Shown: positions 1 through 7,658, counted from the stretch's first letter. The stretch is DNA of 9,082 bases from Paludibacter sp. (GCA_028748945.1 JAQTOL010000106.1:1-9082); one strand, 5' to 3'. A program made the numbers and translations. The notes: generated by a model not told the origin, from the letters alone.

Positions 1-3
1 TTG

Positions 4-11
4 TACTTTTG
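4..11 (+). promoter_or_regulatory. Putative Bacteroidota -7 promoter box of the envelope/tRNA operon
   Basis: TACTTTTG is a perfect match to the Bacteroidota sigma-ABfr -7 consensus TAnnTTTG. It lies 46 bases before the ATG at 58, so transcription would begin near position 16 with a leader of about 40 bases. The matching -33 element would fall outside the window, so only half of the promoter can be judged. The box sits within a short direct repeat, TTGTAC at 1-6 and 9-14. Confidence 0.5.
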
Positions 12-57
12 TACGACTTTTCCCAAAAACCGTTTTCAGCTAAAAACATGTATTACC

Positions 58-2556
58 ATGAATAAAAATGTTCTTGCCAAATTCACACCACATCTTGCTG
101 CTATTCTATTGTTTATCTTAATTTCTTTTGCCTATTTTACTCCGATACTGGAAGGAAAACAATTAATTGGAAGCGATACTGAAAGTTGGATATGCGATGC
201 CAAAGAAACGCTAGATTTTAATGCCACACACGACAAACCGACTTTGTGGACTAATTCGTTATTTAGTGGGATGCCTACCTACCAGATTACAATGGATCAG
301 CCTTACAATGTTATGAAATATGTTCAGGATGTTCTGGCAATTTTTCCCGGTCAGATTTTTAACCTGATGTTATATCTTCTGGGATTTTATATTTTATTAT
401 TAACTTTCAAACTAAATCCCTGGTTGGCAATGGTTGGAGCAATTGCTTTTGCATTTGCATCCTACAATTTCATTATCATTGTTGCCGGTCATAATACAAA
501 AGCCATTACCATTGCCTATATGGCACCACTCATCGGTAGTGTGGTCATGGCCCTACGTTGGAAACCCTTGCTTGGTAGTTTACTAACCGCCATTTTTTTA
601 AGTTTGACTATCCGCGCCAATCACATACAGATTTTATATTACACACTTATAATTTTACTGTTTCTGGCAGTTGTAGAATTCATTTACAGCATTAAAAATA
701 AAGAAATTACAGAATTTCTCAAGCGCATCGGAATGTTGATTGCCGCTGCGGTAATTGCTTTAGGGATGAATGCAACTTCGCTACTCACAACGAAAGAATA
801 TAGCCAGTATACAATGCGTGGTGCGTCCAACGGTTTGACCACGGATACACAAAGCTCACAACACGGTCTGAACAGAGATTATATTACTAATTGGAGTTAC
901 GGTGTTGATGAGACAATGACTTTGCTTATTCCAAACTTTAAAGGTGGTGCCAGTGCAGGTACGTTAACTGCAGACAGTGAGACAGGGAAGAAGTTGAAAA
1001 GTATGGGAGTCCCAAATGTAGACAATATGCTAAAAAGCATGCAATTGCCATTGTATTGGGGAACACAGCCGGGTACATCCGGACCTGTTTATATTGGTGC
1101 TATCGTTTGTTTTTTGTTCATTTTGGGATTCTTCCTGGTTGATAAACGAACCAAATGGTGGTTGTTGCCCATGATAGCTCTGACTTTGATGCTTTCGTGG
1201 GGAAGAAATTTCATGTGGTTAACCGATATTTTCATAAGCTATGTACCGCTTTATAATAATTTCCGTACTGTTTCAATGACCTTGGTAGCAACCGGTTTCG
1301 GGATGACTTTGATGGCTCTTTTGGCATTAAAAGAAGTATTCAACGAGCAAACTGATAAACAAAAAATAATACGATCAGTTGGAATTAGTGCCGCAATAAC
1401 AGGTGGTATTGCCCTTCTGTTTGCTTTGATTCCTTCTCTTGCAGGGAGTTTTATTGCTGCCGGTGATGCCCAGTTTAAAGGAGATTATACATTTTTGAAA
1501 GAAACGTTGCCTCTCGATCGGGCTGCGATGTTACGTTCCGATGCATTGCGTTCGTTGGTTTTCATAATTATGGCTGCCGGATTAATTTGGTTATACGCTA
1601 AAAACCTTTTGAAACAAAAAGTAGCCTACGTCTTTTTCGCTGTGTTGTTCCTTGCTGATTTGGCACCTGTAGCCAAGCGATATTTGAACGATAATAACTT
1701 TCAACGTAAACGTAAAGTTGAAACACTTATTAAACCTGGTATTGCCGACAATATTATCTTGCAGGATAAATCACAATACAGGGTTTTAGATGCAACAGTC
1801 AATCTCTTCAACGATGCAACTCCGTCCTATTTCCATCACAATATTGGTGGATACCATGCTGCCAAATTGCGTCGCTATCAGGAGCTGATTAATATGCAAA
1901 TGGAGAAAGAAATTGGCCAATTGTTTGCCTCATTCGGACGTGCCACTACTCCGGGTGTAATTACAAATACTATGGATTCCCTGGGTGTATTGAATATGCT
2001 TAACATGAAATACCTTATTTACAATAAAGAATCTGCACCACTTATCAATCCCTATGCCAATGGAAATGTATGGTTTGTAAACAAAGTTCTTATTGCTGCC
2101 GATGCCAATGAAGAAATGAAACTGGTAGGAGAAATAAATACAAAAACAGAAATGGTGGTTGATAAATCCTTTGCAGCTCAATTGCCTGCAAAAATAACAG
2201 CCGACAGTACTGCCCGAATTTCACTGGCAAGCTATGAACCGAACGATTTGGTTTATAATTTCAGCTCTAAAACGGATCAGGTAGCCGTATTTTCGGAGGT
2301 TTATTACGATAAAGGTTGGAATGCTTATATTAATGGACAAAAAGCACCTTATGTACGTGCCGATTATTTATTACGTGCTATGCCTTTAAAAGCAGGTACC
2401 TATAACATTGAATTTAAGTTCGAACCACTATCCTACAGTTTGGGAAATTTACTCGCGATTATCTCATCCATATTATTGATATTGTGTATTATTGGATTAA
2501 TTTTCTGGCAATGGAAAAAATCCGGAACTAAAACAAAAATATCAGCAAAAAATTAA
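58..2556 (+). CDS. YfhO family membrane protein, putative GT-C type glycosyltransferase
   Basis: This encodes an 832-residue polytopic membrane protein. In the Gram-positive members studied, YfhO proteins are thought to move sugars from an undecaprenyl-phosphate carrier onto surface polymers such as lipoteichoic acid. The acceptor in Bacteroidota is unknown. A first membrane helix (about 9-31) is followed by an external loop with acidic residues around D40 and E42, where GT-C enzymes usually carry a catalytic Asp. Then come several helices with the motifs AGHNTKA (143-149) and RANHIQ (186-191). A soluble C-terminal domain ends in the family-typical FSEVYYDKGW (745-754) and FEP (788-790). A last helix (about 798-819) and a basic tail close the protein. 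I chose ATG 58. The frame is open back to a TTG at base 1, but that would sit inside the predicted promoter and add a non-membrane leader. ftsX follows after 20 bases. Family assignment is strong; the enzymatic role is inferred. Confidence 0.88.
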   Translation: MNKNVLAKFTPHLAAILLFILISFAYFTPILEGKQLIGSDTESWICDAKETLDFNATHDKPTLWTNSLFSGMPTYQITMDQPYNVMKYVQDVLAIFPGQIFNLMLYLLGFYILLLTFKLNPWLAMVGAIAFAFASYNFIIIVAGHNTKAITIAYMAPLIGSVVMALRWKPLLGSLLTAIFLSLTIRANHIQILYYTLIILLFLAVVEFIYSIKNKEITEFLKRIGMLIAAAVIALGMNATSLLTTKEYSQYTMRGASNGLTTDTQSSQHGLNRDYITNWSYGVDETMTLLIPNFKGGASAGTLTADSETGKKLKSMGVPNVDNMLKSMQLPLYWGTQPGTSGPVYIGAIVCFLFILGFFLVDKRTKWWLLPMIALTLMLSWGRNFMWLTDIFISYVPLYNNFRTVSMTLVATGFGMTLMALLALKEVFNEQTDKQKIIRSVGISAAITGGIALLFALIPSLAGSFIAAGDAQFKGDYTFLKETLPLDRAAMLRSDALRSLVFIIMAAGLIWLYAKNLLKQKVAYVFFAVLFLADLAPVAKRYLNDNNFQRKRKVETLIKPGIADNIILQDKSQYRVLDATVNLFNDATPSYFHHNIGGYHAAKLRRYQELINMQMEKEIGQLFASFGRATTPGVITNTMDSLGVLNMLNMKYLIYNKESAPLINPYANGNVWFVNKVLIAADANEEMKLVGEINTKTEMVVDKSFAAQLPAKITADSTARISLASYEPNDLVYNFSSKTDQVAVFSEVYYDKGWNAYINGQKAPYVRADYLLRAMPLKAGTYNIEFKFEPLSYSLGNLLAIISSILLILCIIGLIFWQWKKSGTKTKISAKN

Positions 2557-2576
2557 GAACGAATTACTCAAAAAAT

Positions 2577-3458
2577 ATGTCAATAGAAAGTAGAAAAACA
2601 CGGAAGCCCGGTTTTTGGAATTTGCATCTGACTTCAACCATTAGTATGTCTCTCGTGCTGTTTCTGGTAGGATTAGTATGTATGTTACTCTTTGTAGCGC
2701 ACGATTTAAGTATCTACGTAAAAGAAAATATTAATTTGTCAATTATTTTAGACGATAATATAAATAGTAACTCAGAACAACGGATACAAACTTACCTGTT
2801 GGGAGCACCATTTACAAAATCGGTTGAATATATTTCAAAAGATGATGCACTGAAAGATCATATAGCCAATTTAGGTGAGAATCCAGAGGATTTTTTGGGT
2901 TACAACCCATTGCTGGCATCACTCGAGGTGAAATTGAATGCTGTATATGCGAATAACGACAGTGTAAATAAAATTGAATCGAAGCTTAAAGCCTTCAAAG
3001 ATATTAAACGCGTTGTTTATCAGAAAGATATTGTAAGTCTGGTGAACGAAAATGTGAGTAAAATGAGTTTAGTATTAATGGCCCTGGCCGCTATCTTACT
3101 TTTCGTATCTGTTGCACTAATCAACAATACAGTTCGTTTATCCCTATATTCAAATCGATTTCTCATTAACACAATGAAATTGGTAGGAGCCACACCCTGG
3201 TTTATTCGTCGTCCCTATATTATAAGCAGTATGATAAACGGAGTGGTTGCTTCAGTCATCTCTCTGTTTTTATTATTCGGTGTTATAAATTTTATTCAAT
3301 TTCAATTTGGCATGACAGGTATGATAATTCAACCATTAACTGCAGTAACTGTCAGTTCAATTGTAATTTTGTTAGGTGTATCCCTGGCGGCCATTTCGTC
3401 TTTTTTTGCCGTTGGCAGATATTTAAAAATGAACACGAATGATATGTATTTTATTTAA
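2577..3458 (+). CDS. ftsX: Cell division protein FtsX (permease-like ABC transporter subunit)
   Basis: FtsX is the integral membrane partner of the ATPase FtsE. The complex does not import a substrate; it passes ATP-driven conformational changes across the inner membrane to activate peptidoglycan hydrolases at the septum. The 293-residue protein has the family layout: a basic cytoplasmic start, helix 1 (about 21-42), a large periplasmic domain (about 43-160), then helices 2 (163-184), 3 (215-239) and 4 (255-279). The cytoplasmic loop after helix 2 carries the strongly conserved KLVGAT (201-206) followed by WFIRRP. The ATG at 2577 has no Shine-Dalgarno sequence, which is normal for this phylum. 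No ftsE is next to it in the window, so the ATPase must be encoded elsewhere. DUF3098 and uppP follow, an order I know as common in Bacteroidales. Length and topology are normal. Confidence 0.95.
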   Translation: MSIESRKTRKPGFWNLHLTSTISMSLVLFLVGLVCMLLFVAHDLSIYVKENINLSIILDDNINSNSEQRIQTYLLGAPFTKSVEYISKDDALKDHIANLGENPEDFLGYNPLLASLEVKLNAVYANNDSVNKIESKLKAFKDIKRVVYQKDIVSLVNENVSKMSLVLMALAAILLFVSVALINNTVRLSLYSNRFLINTMKLVGATPWFIRRPYIISSMINGVVASVISLFLLFGVINFIQFQFGMTGMIIQPLTAVTVSSIVILLGVSLAAISSFFAVGRYLKMNTNDMYFI

Positions 3459-3506
3459 GAATTAGTAGAAAGATCCCAGTTAAACAATTCAACATTTAAT
3501 AAATTT

Positions 3507-3734
3507 ATGGAAAACAACAAACGTTTCACGTTAGGCAAAATCAATCTGATACTGATAGCCGTAGGTTTTGTTATTATCGTTTCAGGCTTTATTTTAATGA
3601 CCGGATCAACAACCGGAGTAGAATTCAATCCCGATATTTTCAGTACACGTCGAATCACGGTTGCACCTATCGTATCGGTTATCGGTTTTGTTTTTGTTAT
3701 TATTGCCATTTTATACAAACCAAAAGCAAAATAG
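3507..3734 (+). CDS. DUF3098 family small membrane protein
   Basis: This is a 75-residue protein of unknown function with two membrane helices (about 12-32 and 52-70). The segment between them holds the family signature, FNPDIFSTRR at 40-49 followed by TVAP at 51-54. The C-terminus is basic (KPKAK). With two helices and charged ends, both termini should lie on the same side, probably the cytoplasm, leaving the NPDIFS loop outside. The family seems restricted to Bacteroidota and typically sits between ftsX and uppP, as here. That placement suggests a role in envelope growth or division, perhaps as an accessory to FtsEX, but this is inference from context only. The ATG at 3507 follows an AT-rich 48-base gap. 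An overlapping frame on the opposite strand is a shadow without recognisable features. Confidence 0.9.
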   Translation: MENNKRFTLGKINLILIAVGFVIIVSGFILMTGSTTGVEFNPDIFSTRRITVAPIVSVIGFVFVIIAILYKPKAK

Positions 3735-3750
3735 TTAATTAATTTAAATC

Positions 3751-3793
3751 TAATTAGTTGAAAAAGTTTAATTTCATTCTTACCGACTAATTA
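3751..3793. repeat. AT-rich inverted repeat between DUF3098 gene and uppP
   Basis: TAATTAGT at 3751-3758 is repeated in inverse as ACTAATTA at 3786-3793, with 27 bases between the arms. The upstream palindrome TTAATTAA (3736-3743) lies close by. The stem is pure AT apart from one pair and the loop is long, so it is a weak RNA structure at best. A protein-binding site or chance in an AT-rich spacer are both possible. No perfect -7 box is present in this 103-base gap. Confidence 0.25.
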
Positions 3794-3837
3794 ATGCCTT
3801 TTTATTAAATATTTATCCTAAGTTATTTTTTGATTGA

Positions 3838-4632
3838 ATGAGTATTATACAGACTATTATTATTGGCATTGTTGAAGGGTTGACCGAGTTCTTACCGGTA
3901 TCATCCACGGGACACATGATTATTGCTCAAAAGCTGTTGGCGATTGAAAGTACCGAATTTGTAAAAGCATTTACTGTAAATATCCAGTTTGGAGCCATAT
4001 TATCAGTAGTAGTATTGTATTGGAAAAGGTTTTTTCAAACCTGGGATTTTTACTGGAAACTATTGATCGCAGTTCTTCCTGCTTTGGTGCTAGGGTTTAT
4101 TTTCAGTGACATGATTGACAGTCTGCTCGAAAATGTTTTTGTTGTGGCTGTGATGCTGGTTATAGGCGGAGTATTGATGTTGTTCGTGGATAAATGGTTT
4201 GATCATCCTTCGGAAGACCAAACCATGAGTTGGAAAAGATCGTTAAAAATTGGATTCTATCAGTGTATAGCCATGATTCCGGGTGTATCTCGTTCCATGG
4301 CATCAATCGTGGGCGGAATGACAACAAATCTCTCGCGTAAAAACGCTGCTGAATTTTCGTTTTTTCTGGCCGTACCTACGATGGCAGCTGCAGCCGGTTA
4401 CAAACTGCTTAAATTGATCATGGATCCTGCCAGTGTTTCCATGTTATCGGAAAACTTAATGACTCTGTTAATCGGCAATGTTGTGGCATTTTTGGTTGCC
4501 ATGGCAGCCATTAAATTTTTTATCGGTTTTCTTACCAAATACGGATTTAAAGCCTTTGGTTATTATCGCATTATTGTTGGTACTATTTTGATCATTTTGT
4601 TGATAATGGGTGTTGATTTGGATATTATGTAG
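3838..4632 (+). CDS. uppP: Undecaprenyl-diphosphate phosphatase UppP (BacA)
   Basis: This inner-membrane enzyme removes one phosphate from undecaprenyl diphosphate to regenerate the C55 carrier used for peptidoglycan, O-antigen and other surface polymers (EC 3.6.1.27). Overproduction of family members gives bacitracin resistance. The 264-residue, strongly hydrophobic protein has the BacA active-site motifs: ExxxE as E13-GLT-E17, then PVSSTGH (20-26) with the conserved His26, and PGVSRS (148-153) with Arg152. The last position of the classical PGxSRSxxT motif is Ser156 rather than Thr, a conservative change. Length matches the family (about 260-280 residues) and the ATG at 3838 begins the usual first helix. 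It is third in the row after ftsX and the DUF3098 gene and is followed by truB after 81 bases. A link to the YfhO protein upstream is plausible, since both are likely to handle C55-phosphate lipids. Confidence 0.96.
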   Translation: MSIIQTIIIGIVEGLTEFLPVSSTGHMIIAQKLLAIESTEFVKAFTVNIQFGAILSVVVLYWKRFFQTWDFYWKLLIAVLPALVLGFIFSDMIDSLLENVFVVAVMLVIGGVLMLFVDKWFDHPSEDQTMSWKRSLKIGFYQCIAMIPGVSRSMASIVGGMTTNLSRKNAAEFSFFLAVPTMAAAAGYKLLKLIMDPASVSMLSENLMTLLIGNVVAFLVAMAAIKFFIGFLTKYGFKAFGYYRIIVGTILIILLIMGVDLDIM

Positions 4633-4678
4633 AAATGTATCAGATTGCGTATAGAATTTGCATGGCATCCATTTTGTA

Positions 4679-4700
4679 AATAACGCATAGCGTGCGTATT
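4679..4700 (+). repeat. Small hairpin in the uppP-truB gap
   Basis: AATAACGCA (4679-4687) can pair with TGCGTATT (4693-4700) if one A is bulged, leaving a five-base loop. It ends 13 bases before the truB start codon. The following bases are A-rich rather than T-rich, so it is not a terminator for + strand transcription. It could influence truB translation or be an RNA processing site, but no family of such elements is recognised. Confidence 0.3.
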
Positions 4701-4713
4701 AAAATAAAAAGTA

Positions 4714-5415
4714 ATGAATTTTGTTGAAGGAGAAGTTTTATATGTAGCGAAACCATTGGATTGGACTTCATTCAATCTGGTAAGTAAATTGCGTTGGAAG
4801 CTACAAAAAACGTTGAAGATTAAAAAATTAAAAGTTGGTCACGCCGGAACTCTGGATCCCCTGGCTACAGGTGTAATGATTATCTGCACCGGAAAATCAA
4901 CAAAGCTCATTGAAAAATTTCAGTATCAGACAAAAGAATATATAGCAACACTGGCGCTGGGAGCTACAACACCTTCTTTCGATTTAGAATTAGCGATTGA
5001 TGCCACCTATCCAACCGAACATATTAACCGGGAGATGGTCGACAAAATCATCCTGCAGTTTCTGGGGGAAATATGGCAAACACCGCCTGTTTATTCGGCT
5101 GTGAAAGTGGATGGTAAACGTGCCTACGATTATGCACGTGAAGGAAAGGAAGTTGAACTAAAACCGAAGTTATTGGTTATAGATGAGATTGAGGTACTGG
5201 ATTTTACCCTGCCTGTATTGAAAATACGTGTTGTATGCAGCAAGGGAACTTATATCAGAGCTTTGGCACGGGACATTGGTCTGGCATTGGGAGGCGGTGC
5301 CCATCTGATAGCATTGGAAAGGACACGGATAGGTGATGTCCGACTCGAAGACTGCTGGCAAATTGACGATTTGATTGAATACCTGGATATGCCCCTGACT
5401 CCTCAAGGGGAATAA
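4714..5415 (+). CDS. truB: tRNA pseudouridine(55) synthase TruB
   Basis: TruB converts uridine 55 in the T-psi-C arm of almost all elongator tRNAs to pseudouridine (EC 5.4.99.25) and acts as a tRNA folding chaperone in the cytoplasm. The 233-residue protein shows the family motifs: GHAGTLDPLATG (42-53) with catalytic Asp48, the conserved Tyr76 in TKEY, the SAVKVDGKRAY stretch (128-138), and CSKGTYIRALARDIG (175-189) with the conserved active-site Arg182. It lacks the C-terminal PUA-like extension of the enterobacterial enzyme and matches the shorter Bacteroidota form. The ATG at 4714 gives the normal N-terminus, where a lead segment runs into KPLDWTSF. A GAAGGAG at 4726-4732 resembles a ribosome binding site but lies inside the gene, before an out-of-frame ATG followed directly by TAG. 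The gene sits between uppP and queA, 91 bases before queA. Confidence 0.96.
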   Translation: MNFVEGEVLYVAKPLDWTSFNLVSKLRWKLQKTLKIKKLKVGHAGTLDPLATGVMIICTGKSTKLIEKFQYQTKEYIATLALGATTPSFDLELAIDATYPTEHINREMVDKIILQFLGEIWQTPPVYSAVKVDGKRAYDYAREGKEVELKPKLLVIDEIEVLDFTLPVLKIRVVCSKGTYIRALARDIGLALGGGAHLIALERTRIGDVRLEDCWQIDDLIEYLDMPLTPQGE

Positions 5416-5436
5416 ACCAAGTTATTATCATAATAA
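5392..5436 (+). repeat. Two adjacent dyad symmetries at the truB 3' end
   Basis: The first dyad, CCCCT at 5392-5396 with AGGGG at 5406-5410, overlaps the last codons of truB. The second is the perfect palindrome TTATTATCATAATAA at 5422-5436, 6 bases after the truB stop codon. Neither is followed by a T-run on the + strand, so they do not form a classical terminator, and queA probably remains in the same transcript. They may slow or protect the message end, or the second may bind a protein. No known family is recognised. Confidence 0.35.
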
Positions 5437-5506
5437 AAAAATAATTCACAACAATGATATCTGTAAACTCCTTTAGGTGTTTAGGATTATCTTAATAAAC
5501 AAACAC

Positions 5507-6556
5507 ATGAAGTTATCTAAGTTTAAATTCAAGTTACCCGATGAGCTGATAGCTCAACATCCTGCCAATCATCGCGATGAATCTCGTTTATTGGTGTTAC
5601 ATCGCAAAACCGGAGAAATTGAACACCGGGTTTTTAAAGATGTACTTGAATATTACAATGAAAGTGATTTGTTCGTTTTTAACGACACGAAAGTATTTCC
5701 GGCCCGTTTGTATGGAAATAAAGAAAAAACAGGAGCGCAAATTGAAGTCTTTTTACTACGTGAACTGAACCATGAAATGCGTCTATGGGATGTACTTGTT
5801 GAGCCCGCACGTAAAATACGTATTGGAAATAAACTCTACTTTGGTGAAGATGATTCCATTGTGGCCGAGGTAATTGACAATACAACTTCGCGTGGACGCA
5901 CCCTGCGCTTTTTATTCGATGGCACCCACGAAGAATTCAAAAAAGGTCTCTATGCGTTAGGTGAAACCCCGCTGCCACGTAACATAACACGTCCGGTGGA
6001 ACCTGAAGATGCAGAACGTTTTCAAACTATTTTTGCCAAACACGAAGGGGCTGTTTCTGCACCTGCGGCTGGTATGCACTTCAGTCGTGAATTATTGAAA
6101 CGCATGGAAATTAAAGGAATTGAAAAAACATTCATCACTTCCCATATGAGTTTGGGTAATTTCCGCGAAATTGATGTGGAAGATCTGACCAAACATAAAA
6201 TGGATTCGGAACAAATGTCGGTTACAGCAGAAACGGCCAATATTGTAAACACAGCACACGACGAAGGAAAGAATATTTGCGCTGTGGGAGTAACTGTCAT
6301 GCGTGCCCTCGAAACTGTCGCAGGTACTGAAGGAAGAATCAAATCATACGATGGTTGGACCAATAAATTTATTTTTCCACCATATGATTTTACTGTGGCC
6401 AATTCATTAATAACTAATTTCCATCTTCCCTACTCTACTCTGATTATGCTCACCGCTGCTTTTGGCGATTACGATCAGGTTATGAATACTTACGAAATTG
6501 CCATTAAAGAAGGCTATAAATTTGGTGTGTACGGTGATGCCATGTTGATTATATAA
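5507..6556 (+). CDS. queA: S-adenosylmethionine:tRNA ribosyltransferase-isomerase QueA
   Basis: QueA transfers and isomerises the ribose of S-adenosylmethionine onto 7-aminomethyl-7-deazaguanine at tRNA position 34, giving epoxyqueuosine (EC 2.4.99.17), the penultimate step of queuosine synthesis. The 349-residue protein has the family features: an early DELIAQHP (12-19), [12 protein letters not shown] (57-68), [10 protein letters not shown] (153-162), SAPAAGMHF (184-192), the HKMDSE block (230-235), [13 protein letters not shown] (283-295) and NFHLPYSTL (304-312). I chose ATG 5507. A GTG at 5477 is in frame, but the extra ten residues do not belong to the family N-terminus MKLSxFxF. The expected LHxGxGxF segment reads SHMSLGNF (212-219), so usually conserved Leu and Gly positions are both Ser. 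A strong terminator follows 22 bases after the stop codon, making queA the likely last gene of the unit. Confidence 0.95.
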   Translation: MKLSKFKFKLPDELIAQHPANHRDESRLLVLHRKTGEIEHRVFKDVLEYYNESDLFVFNDTKVFPARLYGNKEKTGAQIEVFLLRELNHEMRLWDVLVEPARKIRIGNKLYFGEDDSIVAEVIDNTTSRGRTLRFLFDGTHEEFKKGLYALGETPLPRNITRPVEPEDAERFQTIFAKHEGAVSAPAAGMHFSRELLKRMEIKGIEKTFITSHMSLGNFREIDVEDLTKHKMDSEQMSVTAETANIVNTAHDEGKNICAVGVTVMRALETVAGTEGRIKSYDGWTNKFIFPPYDFTVANSLITNFHLPYSTLIMLTAAFGDYDQVMNTYEIAIKEGYKFGVYGDAMLII

Positions 6557-6578
6557 TTCTTTTTTTAAATAAAATGAT

Positions 6579-6618
6579 CCGGCTGAATTTCTTTGAAAGA
6601 GATTCAGCCGGTTTTGGT
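6579..6618 (+). terminator. Rho-independent terminator after queA
   Basis: CCGGCTGAAT (6579-6588) pairs perfectly with ATTCAGCCGG (6602-6611). The helix extends inward through a G-U pair and four more pairs to a three-base loop (6594-6596), about 15 pairs in all. TTTT follows the stem directly, then GGTT. The strong GC base and T-run fit an intrinsic terminator that separates the queA unit from the regulator gene. Confidence 0.85.
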
Positions 6619-6620
6619 TA

Positions 6621-6647
6621 TTGAAAGAATTATTTTTAATACATTTG
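6621..6647 (+). promoter_or_regulatory. Putative promoter of the LysR-type regulator gene
   Basis: TACATTTG at 6640-6647 is a perfect TAnnTTTG -7 box. A TTG at 6621-6623 is the nearest -33 candidate, with a spacer of 16 bases, slightly short; another TTG at 6614-6616 would give 23. Transcription would begin near 6653, leaving a leader of roughly 110 bases before the ATG at 6765. Its place directly after the terminator supports an independent transcription start. Confidence 0.55.
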
Positions 6648-6701
6648 TAGAACCGGAAAGAGCTTATTGTTTGCTGAGATCCTTAAAATAAAAATTCAGG
6701 G

Positions 6702-6720
6702 ATAAGATATCAGCCCTTAT
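6702..6720. promoter_or_regulatory. Dyad in the lysR leader, possible autoregulatory operator
   Basis: ATAAG (6702-6706) and CTTAT (6716-6720) form a perfect five-base dyad with nine bases between. ATAA/TTAT arms resemble LysR-type half-sites, but the spacing is longer than the standard T-N11-A arrangement. The site is about 50 bases downstream of the predicted transcription start and 45 bases before the start codon, where a bound regulator could repress its own gene. Chance is possible with arms this short. Confidence 0.3.
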
Positions 6721-6764
6721 AATATAGACAGTTAGAAAAAAGTTTTACCATTAAATCAACAAAC

Positions 6765-7658
6765 ATGTTTGACTTTCGCTTAAAAGTTTTTCATACCGTT
6801 GCCAAACGCCTCAACTTTACCAAGGCGGCTGATGAGTTGTGTATTACTCAACCGGCAGTTTCCAAACATATTCAGGAAATTGAAAATCACTTTAAAATAA
6901 AACTGTTCGACCGAAACGGCACGAAAATAAAACTGACCGAAGCCGGTGAAACCTTATTGCAATACAGCAACCAAATTTTTACTATTTATAGTAATCTTGA
7001 ATTTGAACTGAACAACCTGAACCAACGGCACAGCGGCAAATTACGAATCGGTGCAAGTACCACCATTGCACAATATGTTCTGCCACCTCTATTAGCGTCA
7101 TTCCATAAAAAATTCACGGATATTCAGATTACGTTAATGATTAATAATACCGAACAGATAGAACAGGCTTTGCAAAACAAGGATATTGACTTTGGCATCA
7201 TCGAGGGACAATCTAAAAACACATCCTTTAAATACACCGTATTTATTAAAGATGAGATTGTGCTGGTAGCGAAAATCAATCATCCGCTGGCAAAAAAGGA
7301 ATTGATACAACTGGATGATTTACTTCAAATACCTTTGTTGTTAAGGGAGCCCGGTTCGGGCACTTTAGAGGTAATTGCCCATGCATTAAAACCCCTAGGA
7401 ATAAAATTGTCCCAGCTTCAAACTGAAATGCAACTGGGCAGCACCGAGAGTATTAAATCCTATCTGCTGCATTCTGATTGCATGGCTTTTATTTCGATAT
7501 ATTCTATTTTGAAAGAGCTTAAAAATAACGAAGTCACTATAATTGACGTGAATGGACTTACTATTGAGCGGAATTTTCACTTTATCCAACAACAGGGCGA
7601 AGTAGAAGCTCTTCCTGAATTATTCATGAGATTTGCCCGCCAGTATAACTTTAAGTAA
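6765..7658 (+). CDS. LysR-family transcriptional regulator, CysL/YeiE-like
   Basis: This 297-residue DNA-binding regulator has the standard LysR layout. A winged helix-turn-helix occupies about 1-60, with recognition helix ITQPAVSKHIQEIE at 27-40. A linker helix (about 60-88) follows, then a two-lobed periplasmic-binding-protein-like effector domain from about residue 92. The effector domain begins LRIGASTT (93-100) and carries REPGSGT (194-200) and QLGSTESIK (223-231), the pattern of the CysL/YeiE/CbbR branch. Members of this branch respond to small molecules in sulfur or carbon metabolism; enterobacterial YeiE is reported to sense sulfite and its gene neighbours yeiH. Here a yeiH-type gene follows 78 bases downstream on the same strand, supporting control of that transporter. 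The ATG at 6765 gives the canonical MFDFRLKVFHTVA start. The effector is inferred, not shown by the sequence. Confidence 0.92.
   Translation: MFDFRLKVFHTVAKRLNFTKAADELCITQPAVSKHIQEIENHFKIKLFDRNGTKIKLTEAGETLLQYSNQIFTIYSNLEFELNNLNQRHSGKLRIGASTTIAQYVLPPLLASFHKKFTDIQITLMINNTEQIEQALQNKDIDFGIIEGQSKNTSFKYTVFIKDEIVLVAKINHPLAKKELIQLDDLLQIPLLLREPGSGTLEVIAHALKPLGIKLSQLQTEMQLGSTESIKSYLLHSDCMAFISIYSILKELKNNEVTIIDVNGLTIERNFHFIQQQGEVEALPELFMRFARQYNFK

Noticed and set aside
1..57. N-terminal extension of the YfhO-family gene from a TTG at base 1
   Set aside because: The extension overlaps a perfect -7 box, begins with a rare start codon at the window edge and does not resemble the family N-terminus. ATG 58 leads straight into the first membrane helix.
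4679..4700. Hairpin before truB read as a terminator
   Set aside because: A-rich sequence follows instead of a T-run, and the stem is short and bulged.
4726..4746. Shine-Dalgarno-like GAAGGAG followed by an ATG inside truB
   Set aside because: The ATG at 4742 is out of frame with truB and is followed at once by TAG. The GAAGGAG simply encodes part of the truB N-terminus.
5477..5506. Ten-residue N-terminal extension of QueA from a GTG
   Set aside because: QueA proteins of this group begin with MKLSxFxF, matching the ATG at 5507.
5416..5506. PreQ1 riboswitch ahead of queA
   Set aside because: The gap lacks a recognisable GC stem with a C-rich loop and A-rich tail. The dyads seen there are of a different kind, and queA is not a usual target.
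6022..6402. 126-codon open frame on the - strand within queA
   Set aside because: It is antisense to the strongly conserved QueA core and its translation has no recognisable domain.
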